Shown here piece after piece: positions 16,022 to 24,828 of a stretch of 62,632 nucleotides of DNA (the stretch's first letter is position 1; every line of letters begins with the position of its first letter). A program made the translations under genes and the position numbers. Origin of the DNA: Bacillus sp. ISL-55 (lineage in GTDB: Bacteria; Bacillota; Bacilli; Bacillales; Cytobacillaceae); assembly GCF_018613155.1 (NCBI RefSeq), contig NZ_JAGGQU010000052.1, positions 1 through 62,632 of the forward strand, in the 5' to 3' direction. Below the pieces are notes generated by a model, which saw nothing but the letters and a program-made list of their open reading frames with translations, did no database searches and had not been told where the DNA came from.

Positions 16022-17881
16022 ATGAGAATTACAGAACTACTAACTAAAGAGACGATTCTGTTATCCATGAGTGCTGCATCAAAGCAAGATGCAGTGAATG
16101 AGCTCGTAGGAGTGCTAGAGCGGGCGGGGAAAATTACAGACCGAAATGCTTTTGAAGAAGCGATCCTAAAACGTGAACAACAAAGCACCACAGGCGTAGG
16201 GGATGGGATTGCTATTCCGCACGCGAAAACTTCAGTCGTGAAGGATGCGGCAATTGTATTTGGACGGTCAGAGGCTGGAGTCGATTATGAATCGTTGGAC
16301 GGACAGCCTGCACACCTGTTCTTCATGATTGCAGCACCTGAAGGCGCAAACAACACTCATCTTGAAGCACTTGCACGACTTTCCTCCATTTTGATGAATG
16401 CCGATGCCCGTAAAAAACTGCTTGAGGCAAAAACAGCTAATGATGTCATTGGAATCATTAATAGCTACGATCAGGAAGAAACCGAAGAGAAGATTGAACG
16501 GAACAATAAAAAATTCATTGTAGCAGTAACTGCATGCCCTACTGGAATAGCTCACACATATATGGCTGCTGATTCATTAAAAGCGAAAGCGGCTGAAATG
16601 GGCGTTGATATCAAGGTGGAAACGAATGGCTCTGGAGGGGCAAAGAATGTCCTGACACAAGAAGACATTGAAAACGCTGAAGCAGTCATCATTGCTGCTG
16701 ATACAAAGGTTGATATGGACAGATTTGCCGGAAAGCCATTAATTGATGTACCTGTTGCAGACGGAATCCGCAAGCCAAAGGACCTGATTGAAAGGGCTGT
16801 CAAAAAGGATGCTCCACTCTACAAGGCATCAGGCAATGCAGCTGCAGAAAAGAAAGAAAGCCGGGGCGGAGTCTATAAGCATCTGATGAATGGTGTATCG
16901 AATATGCTTCCTTTCGTTGTCGGGGGCGGTATCTTAATTGCTATTTCCTTTATGTTCGGCTATAACGCCTTTAATCCAGATGATCCATCTTATCACCCAA
17001 TTGCCAAAGCGTTGATGGACATAGGCGGAGGAAGCGGTGCGTTTGGATTACTAGTGCCAATTCTTGCAGGTTTCATTGCATTAAGTATTGCTGACAGACC
17101 AGGTTTCGCTCCAGGTATGGTCGGTGGATTGCTTGCTGCAACTGGCGGTGGTGGATTCCTCGGAGGTTTGGTTGCCGGATTCCTCGCTGGCTATCTAGTG
17201 TTGGGATTGAAGAAATTATTCGCAGGACTTCCTGCTTCACTTGAGGGAATCAAGACCATTCTCTTGTATCCATTGTTCGGTATTGCTTCAACAGGATTCA
17301 TCATGTTGTTCTTGGTAAACAAACCAGTCGGTGCCCTGAATCAGGCAATCACAGACTGGCTTTCTGGATTAGGAACTGGGAATGCTGTAGTGCTTGGAAT
17401 TGTTTTGGGATTAATGATGGCATTTGACATGGGCGGTCCAGTTAATAAAGCAGCCTATGTATTTGGAACTGGCTTGCTTGCAAATGGTGTATATGAGCCA
17501 ATGGCTGCGATTATGGCAGCAGGTATGGTGCCTCCGCTTGGTATTGCGCTTGCGACAACTTTCTTTAAAAAGAAGTTTACCAAGGAAGACCAGGATGCTG
17601 GAAAGGCTAACTATATTATGGGGCTTTCTTTCATCACTGAAGGTGCTATTCCATTCGCAGCAGCAGATCCACTGCGAGTTATTCCTTCAGTAATGGCTGG
17701 ATCAGCTGTTGCCGGCGGATTGACGATGATGTTTAACATTGGACTGAGAGCCCCACACGGCGGATTGTTCGTAGTACCGCTCGTTGAAGGAGGATGGCTG
17801 TTATACCTTGCTTCAATTCTCATCGGTTCTGTTGTCACAGCAATTTTGCTTGGAATTTTGAAGAAACCAGTTGCCAGATAA
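16022..17881 (+). CDS. fruA: PTS fructose transporter, EIIABC
   Basis: A 619-residue membrane permease that imports fructose and phosphorylates it at C1. It is a fusion of three PTS modules: EIIA (1-about 145, phosphorylated His67 in GIAIPHAKT), EIIB (about 165-265, Cys172 in TACPTGIAHTYMA) and the EIIC membrane domain (about 285-619). AAGGGGGAGAAACC precedes the start, 15 bases after fruK. It is the last gene of the operon, ending at a strong terminator. Confidence 0.97.
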   Translation: MRITELLTKETILLSMSAASKQDAVNELVGVLERAGKITDRNAFEEAILKREQQSTTGVGDGIAIPHAKTSVVKDAAIVFGRSEAGVDYESLDGQPAHLFFMIAAPEGANNTHLEALARLSSILMNADARKKLLEAKTANDVIGIINSYDQEETEEKIERNNKKFIVAVTACPTGIAHTYMAADSLKAKAAEMGVDIKVETNGSGGAKNVLTQEDIENAEAVIIAADTKVDMDRFAGKPLIDVPVADGIRKPKDLIERAVKKDAPLYKASGNAAAEKKESRGGVYKHLMNGVSNMLPFVVGGGILIAISFMFGYNAFNPDDPSYHPIAKALMDIGGGSGAFGLLVPILAGFIALSIADRPGFAPGMVGGLLAATGGGGFLGGLVAGFLAGYLVLGLKKLFAGLPASLEGIKTILLYPLFGIASTGFIMLFLVNKPVGALNQAITDWLSGLGTGNAVVLGIVLGLMMAFDMGGPVNKAAYVFGTGLLANGVYEPMAAIMAAGMVPPLGIALATTFFKKKFTKEDQDAGKANYIMGLSFITEGAIPFAAADPLRVIPSVMAGSAVAGGLTMMFNIGLRAPHGGLFVVPLVEGGWLLYLASILIGSVVTAILLGILKKPVAR

Positions 17882-17885
17882 AGCG

Positions 17886-17920
17886 AAAGACCTGCAGGGT
17901 TCATTCTGCAGGTCTTTTTG
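17886..17920 (+). terminator. Terminator of fru operon
   Basis: AAAGACCTGCAG/CTGCAGGTCTTT followed by TT. Confidence 0.9.
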
Positions 17921-17991
17921 TACATATGAGAATATTCCCTCCTCCTTCCTTAATATGCTTATGTGAGGTGAATTTCAAAGGAGGAGAAGGG

Positions 17992-18792
17992 ATGGAGAGG
18001 GATTACAAAGCTGCTGCCTTGTATGAGCACCGTTTTTGGCTACAGGTTCTTGGTGACCACGGGAGATTCCTGCATGAGGCGCTGGTACCTGTAGAGCAGG
18101 AGGAAATAGAAACGGCAAAGTACTTTATTAATACTTTTGACAGGCTGCTGCAAAGGGTGGAAACAACTGATCTCATTCATTTGAGCATGAGAGCGGACGA
18201 AGAAGCGAAGAAAATCAGGCAATTTAAGCTGGACCTAATAGAAAAAATGCTGACTGGCAATGTGAAAATTCATTTTGGCCCAACTTTTATCAACCATATG
18301 GTCAATGAGGTTGAGGAATATATCAGAGTTCTTGAGTATCTTAAAAGGGGTGAAGTGCCGCCGGTGTTCCACGAATTACACCATCATACTGTCTGGCTGC
18401 TTGATGCGGCAGGCCATGCTGGTGCTATTCAAAGTAACCTCGATCAGGTTGAAAAGCGCCTGAAGACAAAAAGTGAGAAATACATGAAGCATTTTGAGGA
18501 TTTCTATTTAAAAGCAGTCGAGATGACTGGTTACTTGAGAACGAATTTAACTTCCTTTCCAGCTTTGCAAAGAATGAATCAAGAAGTATCATTGGAAATT
18601 CAGCTGTTCATGAAATTTCTTGATGAGTTAAAGGAGCTGGAGTTAACTGAACAGGCATTGGGAAGCTTTGCACCGCTGATGGCTGATCATATGTTCAGGG
18701 AAGAGTGCTATTATATTTCTAAAGTTGCAGAAGCCGCCTCGCTGAATATGCCGGACTGTGATCCTGGCAAGCCTAGATTGAAGACAAACTGA
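17992..18792 (+). CDS. DUF2935 protein
   Basis: A 266-residue soluble, all-helical protein with two similar halves, each containing conserved acidic and histidine residues (for example EHRFWLQVLGDHGRFL near residue 12, and MADHMFREECYY near residue 235). This fits the DUF2935 family, a duplicated four-helix bundle thought to bind metal; the function is unknown. I use the ATG at 17992, preceded by AAAGGAGGAGAAGGG, because the upstream extension lacks both a binding site and family similarity. It is monocistronic, with a 12-bp hairpin at 18801-18832 after the stop. Confidence 0.85.
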   Translation: MERDYKAAALYEHRFWLQVLGDHGRFLHEALVPVEQEEIETAKYFINTFDRLLQRVETTDLIHLSMRADEEAKKIRQFKLDLIEKMLTGNVKIHFGPTFINHMVNEVEEYIRVLEYLKRGEVPPVFHELHHHTVWLLDAAGHAGAIQSNLDQVEKRLKTKSEKYMKHFEDFYLKAVEMTGYLRTNLTSFPALQRMNQEVSLEIQLFMKFLDELKELELTEQALGSFAPLMADHMFREECYYISKVAEAASLNMPDCDPGKPRLKTN

Positions 18793-18800
18793 ACACGGCG

Positions 18801-18832
18801 GATACTGGATGAGTCCTGATTCATCTAGTATC
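18801..18832 (+). terminator. Hairpin after DUF2935 gene
   Basis: GATACTGGATGA pairs with TCATCTAGTATC. The T run is weak, so its termination efficiency is uncertain. Confidence 0.5.
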
Positions 18833-18855
18833 TTAGCCCTAATTTCGTTTTATAA

Positions 18856-18869
18856 AGAACATATGTTCT
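18856..18869 (+). promoter_or_regulatory. LexA/DinR (SOS) box
   Basis: AGAACATATGTTCT is a perfect palindrome containing the full GAAC-N4-GTTC core of the Bacillus SOS box. It lies about 24 bases upstream of an extended -10 (TGGTATACT, -10 at 18890-18895), i.e. across the -35 region of the small toxin-like gene at 18958. Confidence 0.7.
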
Positions 18870-18957
18870 CGTTTTGGACAAGATTATGGTATACTTTAGA
18901 AGCAATAGTCAAACCTCCAGGTTGATCGGCTAGCCCCAGAGGAAGGGGGTGATGCCT

Positions 18958-19041
18958 ATGACAGTATTCGAGAGCTTTATGGCAATGTTTTCTTTTGCCA
19001 GTCTTATCCTCGCACTCCTGACGTTAAGCCAAAAAAAATAG
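18958..19041 (+). CDS. Small holin-like toxin of a type I toxin-antitoxin locus
   Basis: A 27-residue peptide that begins MTVFESF, continues with one hydrophobic helix (about 8-23) and ends in QKK. This is the layout of the short holin-like type I toxins found in Firmicutes (TxpA/BsrG-like and related families). The very strong site GGAAGGGGGTGATGCCT before the ATG is also typical. The 5' leader contains ACCTCC and AGCCCC stretches that can pair with this site, as expected if translation is held off. An antisense transcript appears to overlap the 3' end. Membrane insertion and toxicity are inferred; the reading frame is clear. Confidence 0.75.
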   Translation: MTVFESFMAMFSFASLILALLTLSQKK

Positions 19042-19160
19042 ACCTCTCATAACCGTAATACAGTGAGAGGTCCATCTGCTTATTTGCCGATCTTCTAAGG
19101 GAACGGCTATTGCGGAGACTGTCGGTGGGCCAACACCGGCAGTCATTCTGTACAAATATA
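19032..19160 (-). ncRNA. Predicted antisense RNA antitoxin
   Basis: On the minus strand, GTGACT (19191-19196) and TATCCT (19168-19173) with a 17-bp spacer and a TG extended -10 form a promoter. Transcription would start near 19160 and read toward the toxin. It ends at the hairpin GACCTCTCA/TGAGAGGTC (19041-19072), followed on that strand by a T8 tract at 19031-19038. The T tract is the complement of the toxin's own Lys codons. A second stable hairpin lies at 19117-19144 (11 bp, one mismatch). The RNA would be about 125 bases and overlap the toxin mRNA tail. Confidence 0.6.
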
Positions 19161-19285
19161 CAATACAAGGATACCATACAGGACTGGTAAAGTCACGATT
19201 ATAAGCACCTTTATGCATGAGATGTTTTGCCATTTGGTTATACTGAGGAAGTTATGTTAATCCATGCATAGGGAGTGAATGGGAA

Positions 19286-20056
19286 GTGACTTTATGCAGT
19301 TTAGAGTATGGTGATCTCTTTTACGAAGAGATTGGGCAAGGAAGTCCAATTATCTTTTTGCACCCACCGGGAATGGGAAGGAAGGTGTTTCATTTTCAAA
19401 GGCCACTGGGCCAACGATATAGACTCATCCTTCCTGACTTAAGCGGTCATGGTGATTCCACAGCTGTACTAGAAAAGGTTACAATCCAAAAGTATGCCGA
19501 AGAAGTTTTGAGGCTGGTCGATTCTATAGGAATGGAAAAAGTCACATTGTGCGGCTATTCCTCCGGAGGCAGCATCGCACAGGAATTTTCCCTGACATAC
19601 CCGGAAAGAACTAAATCGCTTATCCTTTCCGGAGGCTTTGCAGAAGTACAATCACCCGCATTGAAATATGAGCATTTGATGGGAATGTATTTCGTTAAAC
19701 ATTCCCCTGAAACCCTTGCAAAGGTGATTGCAACTGCACATACCTTTGATAAAATTTACAGGACTGAACTCATTGAACATATGTTGAAAACAGATTTGAA
19801 TACATGGTTCCACTTTTACAACGAATCATTGAATTACTCTTGCAGCAGAAGACTGAAAAATTTAAAAGTTCCTTTGCTGCTTATTTATGGTTCGAGAGAT
19901 TTCATCAACCAGCACATAAGGGCCTATGAAAGAGAGTTGGGACATTTTCAAAAAGCCATTATTCCAAAAGTCTCACATCAAGTTCCTGTTAAGAAATGGC
20001 AGGAGTTTAACGCTAAAATTGAACAGTTTATGGAAATGCAATCAGACTGTCCTTGA
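19286..20056 (+). CDS. Alpha/beta hydrolase
   Basis: A 256-residue alpha/beta-hydrolase-fold protein. HPPGMG is the oxyanion region. The nucleophile elbow is GYSSGG with Ser92; the acid is likely in YGSRDFINQH and the histidine in SHQVPVK near residue 233. It is predicted to be cytosolic. GTG 19286 is the start, preceded by GGGAGTGAATGGGAA. The substrate is unknown. It is convergent with the MFS gene, with a shared terminator. Confidence 0.88.
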   Translation: MTLCSLEYGDLFYEEIGQGSPIIFLHPPGMGRKVFHFQRPLGQRYRLILPDLSGHGDSTAVLEKVTIQKYAEEVLRLVDSIGMEKVTLCGYSSGGSIAQEFSLTYPERTKSLILSGGFAEVQSPALKYEHLMGMYFVKHSPETLAKVIATAHTFDKIYRTELIEHMLKTDLNTWFHFYNESLNYSCSRRLKNLKVPLLLIYGSRDFINQHIRAYERELGHFQKAIIPKVSHQVPVKKWQEFNAKIEQFMEMQSDCP

Positions 20057-20090
20057 AAAACGCATTGTTCAGTTAGACAATGCGTTTTTT
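20056..20090. terminator. Bidirectional terminator
   Basis: AAAAACGCATTGT/ACAATGCGTTTTTT between convergent genes. Confidence 0.88.
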
Positions 20091-21363
20091 ACGTCCCTTT
20101 TTTATCTGGTTTTATGGCAAGAAATGTTGCCAAAGCGGCAGCGATGCTTAAAGCGGTTAGGATAATGAACATTAGTTTATTTGAATTTTTCATCATAAGA
20201 GCGATGATGGGAGGACCTGCGGCCACTCCTATGAACCTCATTGAGCTATATATGGATGTGATGGTACCTCGTTCTTCTTTTTCAATACTCTCAGTGATTA
20301 AGGCATCCAGTGGCGGCAGGCTTGCACCTATACCGATGCCGGCAACAAGGAACATGGAAATCAAAAACCATAACTCTCTTGAGAAACTCAGGAGGGCCAC
20401 TGCTATACCAAGCAAAACTAAGCTGGAGAACGTAATCCATTTCATAAGGACCATATTCTTTTTTATTACTTTACCTGTAATAAATGATGAAAGGCATAGA
20501 GCTCCTAACGGCAGGGCAAGAACCAGTCCTTTTTTCAAATCCTTTATACCATATTTGTTCTCCAGAATATCGGACAGGTAAAATAAGACTCCAAACAACA
20601 CGAACATGACAATCGCACCAATAAAAAAGATGGCATACAGCCAACGCCCATTTTCAGTGAAAATCAATTTTATTTTCTTAAGGAAATCCTTGAATGGCAG
20701 TGGTTCTTGTTTCTTTTTTGGACTTTTAACCAGGAAGATCATCATGATTATAGACAGGGCGCAGAAAACTGGTATTGAAAAGAACGGGATAAACCAGATG
20801 ATTCCTGCCAGGAATGACCCTAATACAGGGCTGAGAACCTTTCCAAGTGTGTTAGCAGTTTCGATTTCTCCCAGAGCTCCGCTTACTTCATCATCGTTTT
20901 TGAACATATCTCCAACCAATGGCAAAACAATTGGAAAAGCACCGGCTGCTCCAACGCCCTGCAAGGCTCTTCCGATTAAGACAACCCAGTAACCATCGTT
21001 CATTTGCCATGAGGCCCACCCTGATATAGTGCCGCCGATACCAGTTATGATCAGGCTTGGAATTATGACTTTCTTTCGACCAATATGATCAGATAAATAC
21101 CCGGCTAACGGGATTAAAAATATTGCTACAATTGAATATACGGTTATGATCAGGCTCGATTGAAAGGCGGTAATACCCATCTTTTTCTCCATGACAGGCA
21201 AAACTGGAATCAGCATCGAATTTCCAAGTGTCATCACGAGTGGAATGGAAGCGATCGAGACAATTGCCCATTTTTGATTATTGGCACCATCCTTTTTCGA
21301 GTCCTTTTCTTTTTTATTTGAAACTCCTCCAGCTTTAGGAAACAAGTTTTCAATATAATTCAT
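20089..21363 (-). CDS. MFS drug-efflux-type transporter
   Basis: A 424-residue major facilitator protein with about 12 transmembrane helices. The loop 2-3 motif GYLSDHIGRKKVI and the drug-antiporter motif C-like stretch GPPIIA in helix 5/11 regions are visible. An unusual 30-residue Lys/Asp/Asn-rich cytoplasmic segment precedes helix 1. It resembles Bacillus multidrug-proton antiporters (Blt/YfiS-like); the substrate is not known. No regulator gene is adjacent. Confidence 0.88.
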   Translation of the reverse strand: MNYIENLFPKAGGVSNKKEKDSKKDGANNQKWAIVSIASIPLVMTLGNSMLIPVLPVMEKKMGITAFQSSLIITVYSIVAIFLIPLAGYLSDHIGRKKVIIPSLIITGIGGTISGWASWQMNDGYWVVLIGRALQGVGAAGAFPIVLPLVGDMFKNDDEVSGALGEIETANTLGKVLSPVLGSFLAGIIWFIPFFSIPVFCALSIIMMIFLVKSPKKKQEPLPFKDFLKKIKLIFTENGRWLYAIFFIGAIVMFVLFGVLFYLSDILENKYGIKDLKKGLVLALPLGALCLSSFITGKVIKKNMVLMKWITFSSLVLLGIAVALLSFSRELWFLISMFLVAGIGIGASLPPLDALITESIEKEERGTITSIYSSMRFIGVAAGPPIIALMMKNSNKLMFIILTALSIAAALATFLAIKPDKKGT

Positions 21364-21524
21364 GATCGTAACCTGCCTTTTTTCATACTAATTTTAGTGT
21401 GGACTTAAACTAGAGAAAAAACAGATGTCTTTTTATGGGAAAGGTTTTTCTGTGAAAATCCTTATGGAGTTTTTGGAGTGAAAAGGATAAAATAATTGGA
21501 AAAGGCTTGAAGGTTGGTGGAATT

Positions 21525-22166
21525 ATGCCCCAAATATTGTACTTGAATGTCGGGAAGCCGGAGCTTAAGAACTGGCACGGCAAACAAGAATTATCAGCAA
21601 TTGATAAAAAAAGAGTGATACAAGCTTTACTGACAAAAGAATCCTTTCAGGGAGATGGCGTGGCAGCAACAGAGTTTCATGGAGGACCTGATAGAGCTGT
21701 TTGCTTTTATCCTGCACAGCATTATTCAAAATGGTCTGTTGAATTTGGAAAGGAATTAGCACCTCCAACCTTTGGCGAGAATATTTCAGCTCAGGGAATG
21801 TTGGAAGATGATGTCTATATAGGTGATATCTATAAGCTTGGAGAAGCTGTCATCCAGGTGACACAGGGAAGGATACCGTGTTCAAAGATTTCGAAGAATA
21901 ACCAAATTGACACGCTGCTGAAAAGGGTGGTGGAGACTGGCTATACCGGCTATTTTTTCCGTGTTCTCCAAGAGGGTATGGTTTTTGAGGACTCCGAAAT
22001 TAATTTCTTAGAGAGGAAACAAAACAAGTTTTCGATTTTAATGGCTAATGAAATTTATTTTCATAATAGGAAGGATTACCAGGCAATTGAAGAACTCTTG
22101 GGGATCGAGGAACTGGCAGAAGACTGGAAGGGTAACCTTGAGAAACTTTTAAAGCAGAAAAATTAA
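21525..22166 (+). CDS. MOSC-domain protein (YiiM-like)
   Basis: A 213-residue protein with a MOSC domain, the sulfur-carrier domain of molybdenum cofactor sulfurases. It includes TEFHGGPDRAVCFYP, FGENIS and QGRIPCSKI, with the conserved cysteine at about residue 125. YiiM relatives detoxify N-hydroxylated bases using molybdenum cofactor. The start ATG 21525 follows GGTTGGTGGAATT. It is monocistronic, just upstream of the trp leader. Confidence 0.88.
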   Translation: MPQILYLNVGKPELKNWHGKQELSAIDKKRVIQALLTKESFQGDGVAATEFHGGPDRAVCFYPAQHYSKWSVEFGKELAPPTFGENISAQGMLEDDVYIGDIYKLGEAVIQVTQGRIPCSKISKNNQIDTLLKRVVETGYTGYFFRVLQEGMVFEDSEINFLERKQNKFSILMANEIYFHNRKDYQAIEELLGIEELAEDWKGNLEKLLKQKN

Positions 22167-22184
22167 AAATATTTCAATTTTTGT

Positions 22185-22213
22185 TTGACATTTGTGTATT
22201 ACCGCTTTAATAT
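22185..22213 (+). promoter_or_regulatory. Promoter of trp leader
   Basis: TTGACA at 22185-22190, a 17-bp spacer and TAATAT at 22208-22213; TATAAT also begins at 22211. Confidence 0.6.
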
Positions 22214-22223
22214 AATGAATAAT

Positions 22224-22503
22224 ATATGAATGAGCGATGACGAAGAGTAGTAACTGAAACGGGTACTCAAGAGAGCTGATGGTTGGTGAGAATCAGTGTA
22301 ACTGTTGCAGCGAATGGACTTCCGAGCTTCCAAACCGAACCCTTCAGGCAGTAGGCTTTGGCGAAAGGCCTTATCGTTACAAAAGGCAGGCATTAAGCAT
22401 TCAGTGCTCGATGCTGTTAAGTGAGCTGTTTTACAGCTAATTAAGGTGGCACCACGGGTCTCTCGTCCTTATTGTATTCAATAAGGATGGGGGCCCTTTT
22501 TGT
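22224..22503 (+). promoter_or_regulatory. T-box riboswitch 1 (tryptophan)
   Basis: A canonical T-box leader. It has an extended stem I with GA-rich internal loops, the specifier TGG at 22315-22317 within GCGAATGGACT, the T-box sequence AAGGTGGCACCACGGGT at 22443-22459, and a terminator (22464-22503) ending in T5. Uncharged tRNA-Trp should bind and favour the antiterminator, switching on the trp operon. Confidence 0.92.
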
Positions 22504-22534
22504 TTATACTGAAAAACCCCATAATTTTATTATG

Positions 22535-22830
22535 TAAACTCGATGAGCAAGAAGAGTAAGCAGGATTTTTCTGTTACAGAGAGCCGGGAATGGTGTGAAC
22601 CGGTACAGAAATACTTGTCGAATGGCCTTGTGAGAGGCAGCCTGAAGTAATAGTAGGGCTGCCCGGATTCCTCCGTTAAAAGGATAGGGTATATCGAAAG
22701 CTTTTTTTGGTTTTCCTGTACCTGAAGAGAGGGAGTCTCTAGGCTCCAATATGAGGTGGCACCGCGGTCCAATCGTAATCGTCCTCTATACAGCACAATC
22801 TTTGTGCATGTATAGGGGACTTTTTTATTT
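22535..22830 (+). promoter_or_regulatory. T-box riboswitch 2 (tryptophan)
   Basis: A second complete T-box directly in series. The specifier TGG is at 22623-22625 in TCGAATGGCC, the T-box GAGGTGGCACCGCGGTCC at about 22753-22770, and a terminator with stem GTCCTCTATAC/GTATAGGGGAC followed by T7 at 22780-22826. Tandem Trp T-boxes require two tRNA-binding events for read-through and are known from trp operons of other Bacillus species. Confidence 0.92.
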
Positions 22831-22847
22831 TCTGAAGGAGGATTTAT

Positions 22848-24245
22848 ATGAAGGTTGAATCACCAAATATCTTTATTGAAGAGATTGAAGGAGATACATT
22901 AACGCCTATATCCATCTATCAAATGATTTCCGGAAAGAAAAAATTCCTTCTGGAAAGTTCTCATAAACATAATGATTCCGGTCGTTTTTCTTTCATTGGC
23001 TGTGACCCCGTTTATGAGCTATTGAATGAAAAGGGAGAGACTTATCTGGCAAGGAAAGGTATTAAGGAGCGAATACAGGGTTCTTTTTCTGAGGCGCTGA
23101 AGGAGTTGCTTCCAAAATTAAATACTGAAATTGATATTCCTTTCATAGGAGGCGGTGTAGGTTTTGTAAGCTATGATTTCATTCGCGATTTTGAGGAAAT
23201 TGGCCCGCTAAAAGAGGACCCTCTTGATATGCGTGAAGCGCATTTGATGTTCTTCAATGAAGTCATTGTATTTGACCATCTTAAACAAAAAATCAACCTG
23301 ATTGGCATTCCGTTTCCAGGATTCAGCAATGATGATCTTTTTAAGAAAATCAAGAAACGGAAGAAAGAACTTGATTCGCCAGTCAAAAAGCAGCCAGTCA
23401 TTCGATTTTCACTTTCTGATTTTAAATCATCGCAAAACAGGGAGGAGTTTGAGAAATCGGTCAGAGTTGCAAAGAGCTTGATTGAAGAGGGAGAAATCTT
23501 TCAGGTTGTACTGTCAAGAAGGCTTTCCGGTGATGCAAAAGGAGATCCATTTTCGTTTTATCGAAAGCTTCGAGTCGATAATCCTTCACCTTACATGTAC
23601 TTTATAGATTTTGAGGAATATGTGGTTGCCGGCACATCCCCTGAAAGTCTCGTGAAATATCGTGATGGAACAATGATTACCAACCCAATTGCTGGCACCA
23701 GACCAAGGGGTAAAACAGCTGATGAAGATCTAAAACTGGAAGCGGAATTAATCCAGGATGAAAAGGAATTGGCCGAACATAAGATGCTCGTCGATCTGTC
23801 AAGGAATGATTTAGGGAGGATAAGTGAGGTTGGGAGTGTGAAAATTGATAAATTCCTGGCTGTTGAGAGATATCAGTTTGTCATGCATCTTGTATCCGAA
23901 GTAAGCGGGAGGCTGCTGCAAGATGCTCACCCAATCGATGGTCTGGCGGCATGTCTGCCTGCAGGAACAGTATCAGGAGCTCCAAAAATTCGCGCGATGC
24001 AAATCATCAACGAGCTTGAAGCTGAAAAAAGAGGGGTTTATTCAGGTGCAGTCGGTTATTTCTCTGCTTGTGGAAGCATGGATTTTGCCCTCGCGATCAG
24101 AACATTGGTTGTCAAGGATGGCAAAGGATATCTTCAGGCGGGTGCCGGTATTGTATATGATTCTGATCCTGCAAAAGAGTTCGATGAAACCAACCATAAA
24201 TTAAAAGCATTGATGGAGGCAGCCAATGATCCTACTGATCGATAA
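22848..24245 (+). CDS. trpE: Anthranilate synthase component I
   Basis: 465 residues; with TrpG it converts chorismate and glutamine to anthranilate. The N-terminal LLESS motif at about 35-39 is the tryptophan feedback site. The chorismate-binding half carries GTSPESLV, TNPIAGTRPRG and GAPKIRAM. The start follows GAAGGAGGATTTAT, immediately after T-box 2. The end overlaps trpG by 20 bases, coupling synthesis of the two subunits. Confidence 0.97.
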   Translation: MKVESPNIFIEEIEGDTLTPISIYQMISGKKKFLLESSHKHNDSGRFSFIGCDPVYELLNEKGETYLARKGIKERIQGSFSEALKELLPKLNTEIDIPFIGGGVGFVSYDFIRDFEEIGPLKEDPLDMREAHLMFFNEVIVFDHLKQKINLIGIPFPGFSNDDLFKKIKKRKKELDSPVKKQPVIRFSLSDFKSSQNREEFEKSVRVAKSLIEEGEIFQVVLSRRLSGDAKGDPFSFYRKLRVDNPSPYMYFIDFEEYVVAGTSPESLVKYRDGTMITNPIAGTRPRGKTADEDLKLEAELIQDEKELAEHKMLVDLSRNDLGRISEVGSVKIDKFLAVERYQFVMHLVSEVSGRLLQDAHPIDGLAACLPAGTVSGAPKIRAMQIINELEAEKRGVYSGAVGYFSACGSMDFALAIRTLVVKDGKGYLQAGAGIVYDSDPAKEFDETNHKLKALMEAANDPTDR

Positions 24246-24828
24246 TTACGATTCATTTACCTATAACCTATACCAATACTTGAGTGAAATGGGCGCTGAA
24301 GTGGAAACGGTCCGGAACGATAAAATATCGGTTCGGGAAATCTCCAGCATGCAGCCCGAAGCAATCGTCCTTTCGCCCGGTCCGGGAAGGCCTGAGCAAG
24401 CAGGCATCTGTGTCGAGGCTGTTAAACAACTGACCCCATCAATCCCAATCCTTGGTATATGTCTTGGCCATCAGGCGATAGCCCATGCATTTGGCAGTTC
24501 GATCATCAAGGCTAAAAGAATCAGGCATGGCAAGGAGTCGAAGCTTGTGCATACCGGAACTTCACTAATGAATGAATTGGAGAAACATCCTGAAGTAATG
24601 AGATATCATTCTTTGGTGATCGAGCGGGCGACGTTGAATGAAGATTTTGAGGTTCTGGCTGAAGCAGCTGATGATGGGGAAATCATGGCTATCAAACATA
24701 AACTTTATCCTTTATACGGACTTCAATTTCATCCGGAATCAATTGGCACGAAGAGCGGAAAGCAGATTTTATCAAATTTTCTAAGTGAAATCAGAGAGGG
24801 GATTTTAACTCATGAAACATTATCTTGA
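24226..24828 (+). CDS. trpG: Anthranilate synthase glutamine amidotransferase
   Basis: 200 residues, class I glutamine amidotransferase; it supplies ammonia to TrpE. The catalytic Cys79 lies in LGICLGHQ, and the His-Glu pair is in LQFHPES. Its place inside the trp operon differs from B. subtilis, where the amidotransferase sits in the folate operon as pabA, and resembles the B. cereus group. It may also serve PabB; that is inference. Confidence 0.96.
   Translation: MILLIDNYDSFTYNLYQYLSEMGAEVETVRNDKISVREISSMQPEAIVLSPGPGRPEQAGICVEAVKQLTPSIPILGICLGHQAIAHAFGSSIIKAKRIRHGKESKLVHTGTSLMNELEKHPEVMRYHSLVIERATLNEDFEVLAEAADDGEIMAIKHKLYPLYGLQFHPESIGTKSGKQILSNFLSEIREGILTHETLS

Noticed and set aside
19024-19233. 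69-codon minus-strand frame opposite the toxin locus
   Set aside because: No ribosome binding site; better explained as the antisense RNA and its promoter.
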